Shown one piece after another: positions 5,144-6,136 of a stretch of DNA of 6,136 nt; positions within the stretch are counted from its first letter, which is position 1; each line of letters opens with the position of its first letter. Origin of the DNA: Gracilimonas sp035704785 (GTDB lineage: Bacteria; Bacteroidota; Rhodothermia; Balneolales; Balneolaceae); the NCBI RefSeq assembly GCF_035704785.1, contig NZ_DASSWP010000150.1, positions 1-6,136 of the forward strand, in the 5' to 3' direction. The notes under the pieces are model-generated. The model did not search any database. It was given only the letters and a program-made list of their open reading frames with translations, and was not told the origin of the DNA. A program made the translations under genes and the position numbers.

Positions 5144-5674
5144 TTAACTCAAAAGTTTCCCTTCAATTCTTTTGATAGAGTCTTTTATTTCCTTCAGTAA
5201 TTCTACGGTTGGATCCACCTCATTTTTAGAGGTACCGGTCGTGTTATCCGTTACTTTATCGCGTTGATCGAAAACCATGGTTCGGAATTCAAAAGCATCA
5301 ATGATGCCGATCAATGAAAGGTCGGAGCTTCCCTGACCGGTATTTCCGGCCGTTTCAATTTTGAGTACACTTAAACCGAAATGTTTAAGCAGGGGGCCTT
5401 CTTTAAAAGTAAGGTCCTGGATCTTATCCAAGGGAATTGTTCGCTCGGTTTGAAAGATATATCCTTTTTTAAATCGAAGAGAGCGGGTGGTGAGCTCGCA
5501 TTCCAATCTCTCAAAATATCGTTTCAGGTAAAATGAGGCAATGAGCAGCCAGATGGGTATCAATGGGATCAGAACGATGGTAAGAGCACAGATCAATGAA
5601 CCATACCACAGGATATAGGTTATGATCTTTGGGTTGAATTGTGCTTTATGAAGAATTTTTGCTTTTGAGTTCAT
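5144..5674 (-). CDS. Membrane-anchored bacterial PH-domain protein (bPH2, YdbS-like)
   Basis: This 176-residue protein has two closely spaced hydrophobic segments (about residues 18-36 and 38-50) forming a membrane hairpin. A YdbS/YdbT-type bacterial PH domain follows (about 57-137). The recognisable stretch is the pattern LTTRSLRFKKGYIF, then ERTIPLDKIQDLTFKEGPL, then FGLSVLKIETAG, which is characteristic of the bPH_2 family. The C-terminal 20 residues (about 155-174, ELLKEIKDSIKRIEGKLL) have the heptad spacing of a short coiled coil, preceded by a polar, probably disordered linker. The molecular function of these proteins is mostly unknown, and the domain fold does not imply phosphoinositide binding in bacteria. 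The ATG at 5674 is the first in frame and precedes the first membrane helix by a normal distance. The gene follows msrB on the same strand, but a strong terminator lies between them. Confidence 0.85.
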   Translation of the reverse strand: MNSKAKILHKAQFNPKIITYILWYGSLICALTIVLIPLIPIWLLIASFYLKRYFERLECELTTRSLRFKKGYIFQTERTIPLDKIQDLTFKEGPLLKHFGLSVLKIETAGNTGQGSSDLSLIGIIDAFEFRTMVFDQRDKVTDNTTGTSKNEVDPTVELLKEIKDSIKRIEGKLLS

Positions 5675-5700
5675 GAAAGAGCTTTTGATTTCAGGTAAGG

Positions 5701-5736
5701 ATAATAAAAAAGGCGTCTTAATTTAATAAGACGCCT
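5701..5736 (-). terminator. Rho-independent terminator after msrB
   Basis: Read on the - strand, AGGCGTCTTA (5736-5727) and TAAGACGCCT (5720-5711) form a perfect 10-bp stem with a 6-nt loop, followed by TTTTTATTAT (5710-5701), giving six consecutive T including the last stem base. There is no T-run on the + strand side, so it acts leftward. It lies 50 bp after the msrB stop and only 26 bp before the start codon of the next gene. Confidence 0.92.
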
Positions 5737-5737
5737 C

Positions 5738-5766
5738 ATTATCTAAATAGTTGCAGTGATTTACAA
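5738..5766 (-). promoter_or_regulatory. Sigma70-like promoter candidate for the PH-domain gene
   Basis: On the - strand, TTGTAA (plus-strand positions 5761-5766) and GATAAT (5738-5743) are separated by exactly 17 bp; GATAAT matches the TATAAT consensus at five of six positions. The predicted start of transcription, near 5731, lies inside the left arm of the msrB terminator, so a transcript from here would lack half of that arm and could not form the full hairpin. No other convincing promoter fits in the 26 bp between the terminator and the gene. The consensus used is that of E. coli and may not hold in this phylum. Confidence 0.45.
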
Positions 5767-5785
5767 TTTAAATATTTGATAAGGT

Positions 5786-6136
5786 TTAATTGGCTTCTGC
5801 CTCCTCCGCTTCGATGAAATCCATTGCGGCAGAGTTCATGCAGTATCGAAGTCCGGTAGGTTCGGGTCCATCATCGAATACATGGCCAAGGTGGCTGCCA
5901 CAGTTGGAACATATGATCTCAGTCCTGTTCATAAAATAGCTGTTATCTTCCCGTTCACCTACTAAAGAATCGGCGATCGGTTTCCAGAAACTGGGCCATC
6001 CTGACCCGCTTTCATACTTATGCTCGGAGCTGTATAATTTTTGTCCACAGGCACCGCAAACATAGATTCCTTCTCTTTCATTACTGTTATACTCGTTCAT
6101 AAACGGCAGTTCAGTTCCTTTTTCCCTTAAGATCCG
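5786..6136 (-). CDS. msrB: Peptide-methionine (R)-S-oxide reductase MsrB (5' end outside window)
   Basis: MsrB reduces the R-epimer of methionine sulfoxide in proteins, repairing oxidative damage with thioredoxin as the usual electron donor. The frame is open to the window edge: the codons before the ATG at 6100 encode REKGTELPF, a conserved MsrB segment, so that ATG is an internal methionine and the true start lies beyond 6136. Numbering from that methionine, the Zn-binding pairs are C15/C18 (CGAC) and C64/C67 (CSNC). The core SGSGWPSFWKPI (31-42) and the GHVFDDGP motif (72-79) are present, and RYCMNSAA holds the catalytic C87. Serine replaces the resolving cysteine that some MsrBs have in the GWPSF loop, so another cysteine or direct reduction by thioredoxin must be used. 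The C-terminus is short, acidic and Ala/Glu-rich. A strong terminator follows. Confidence 0.97.
   Translation of the reverse strand, partial: RILREKGTELPFMNEYNSNEREGIYVCGACGQKLYSSEHKYESGSGWPSFWKPIADSLVGEREDNSYFMNRTEIICSNCGSHLGHVFDDGPEPTGLRYCMNSAAMDFIEAEEAEAN

Noticed and set aside
5786..6100. A complete 104-residue short MsrB starting at the ATG at 6100
   Set aside because: The frame continues upstream with a conserved MsrB segment (REKGTELPF) to the window edge, so this ATG is internal and the gene is merely cut by the window.

Overview
The window looks like a chromosomal stretch of a free-living, carotenoid-making bacterium of the Bacteroidota/Balneolota/Rhodothermota group. This is an inference from several points: an Aquifex/Thermus-like monomeric aconitase C-terminus, a CrtI/CrtD-type carotenoid desaturase with the sequence style of the pigmented Bacteroidota lineage, generally absent Shine-Dalgarno sequences, moderate-to-low GC, and a REP-associated transposase. 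No 16S or other marker is present, so the phylum is not proven.

Layout, left to right. (1) 1-403, + strand: the 3' end of an aconitase gene. (2) About 406-1823: a REP/RAYT locus that fills almost the whole gap between two convergent genes. It holds three tandem copies of a 204-bp unit, a Y1 (HUH) REP-associated tyrosine transposase on the + strand at 1037-1645, and a fourth copy of the unit. Each unit carries two imperfect palindromes, called A (64 bp) and B (38 bp) here. (3) 1825-2841, - strand: a family 2 glycosyltransferase with a TTG start. (4) 2944-3486, + strand: a YfcE-type metallophosphoesterase, divergent from the glycosyltransferase. (5) 3507-4979, - strand: a carotenoid desaturase, convergent with the phosphoesterase and only 20 bp from it. 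(6) 5144-5674, - strand: a small membrane-anchored bacterial PH-domain protein. (7) 5786-6136, - strand: methionine-R-sulfoxide reductase B, whose 5' end lies outside the window, followed by a clear Rho-independent terminator.

The genes do not form one pathway. They are housekeeping or cell-surface genes in mostly single-gene units: TCA cycle, glycan synthesis, phosphodiester hydrolysis, carotenoid synthesis, membrane protein, and oxidative repair. The three rightmost genes share the - strand but are separated by a terminator or a 164-bp gap.

The most interesting part is the REP/RAYT locus. Palindromes A and B turn out to be the same structural family in opposite orientations. They share CCATC-ACC on one arm and AAA-GATGG on the other around a 5-bp GC stem, and two base pairs of that stem are swapped on both arms, which is covariation. 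The spacers of the two units that flank the transposase gene resemble each other more than those of the tandem extra copies. This suggests that the flanking pair is the ancestral element and that units 1 and 2 arose by tandem amplification.
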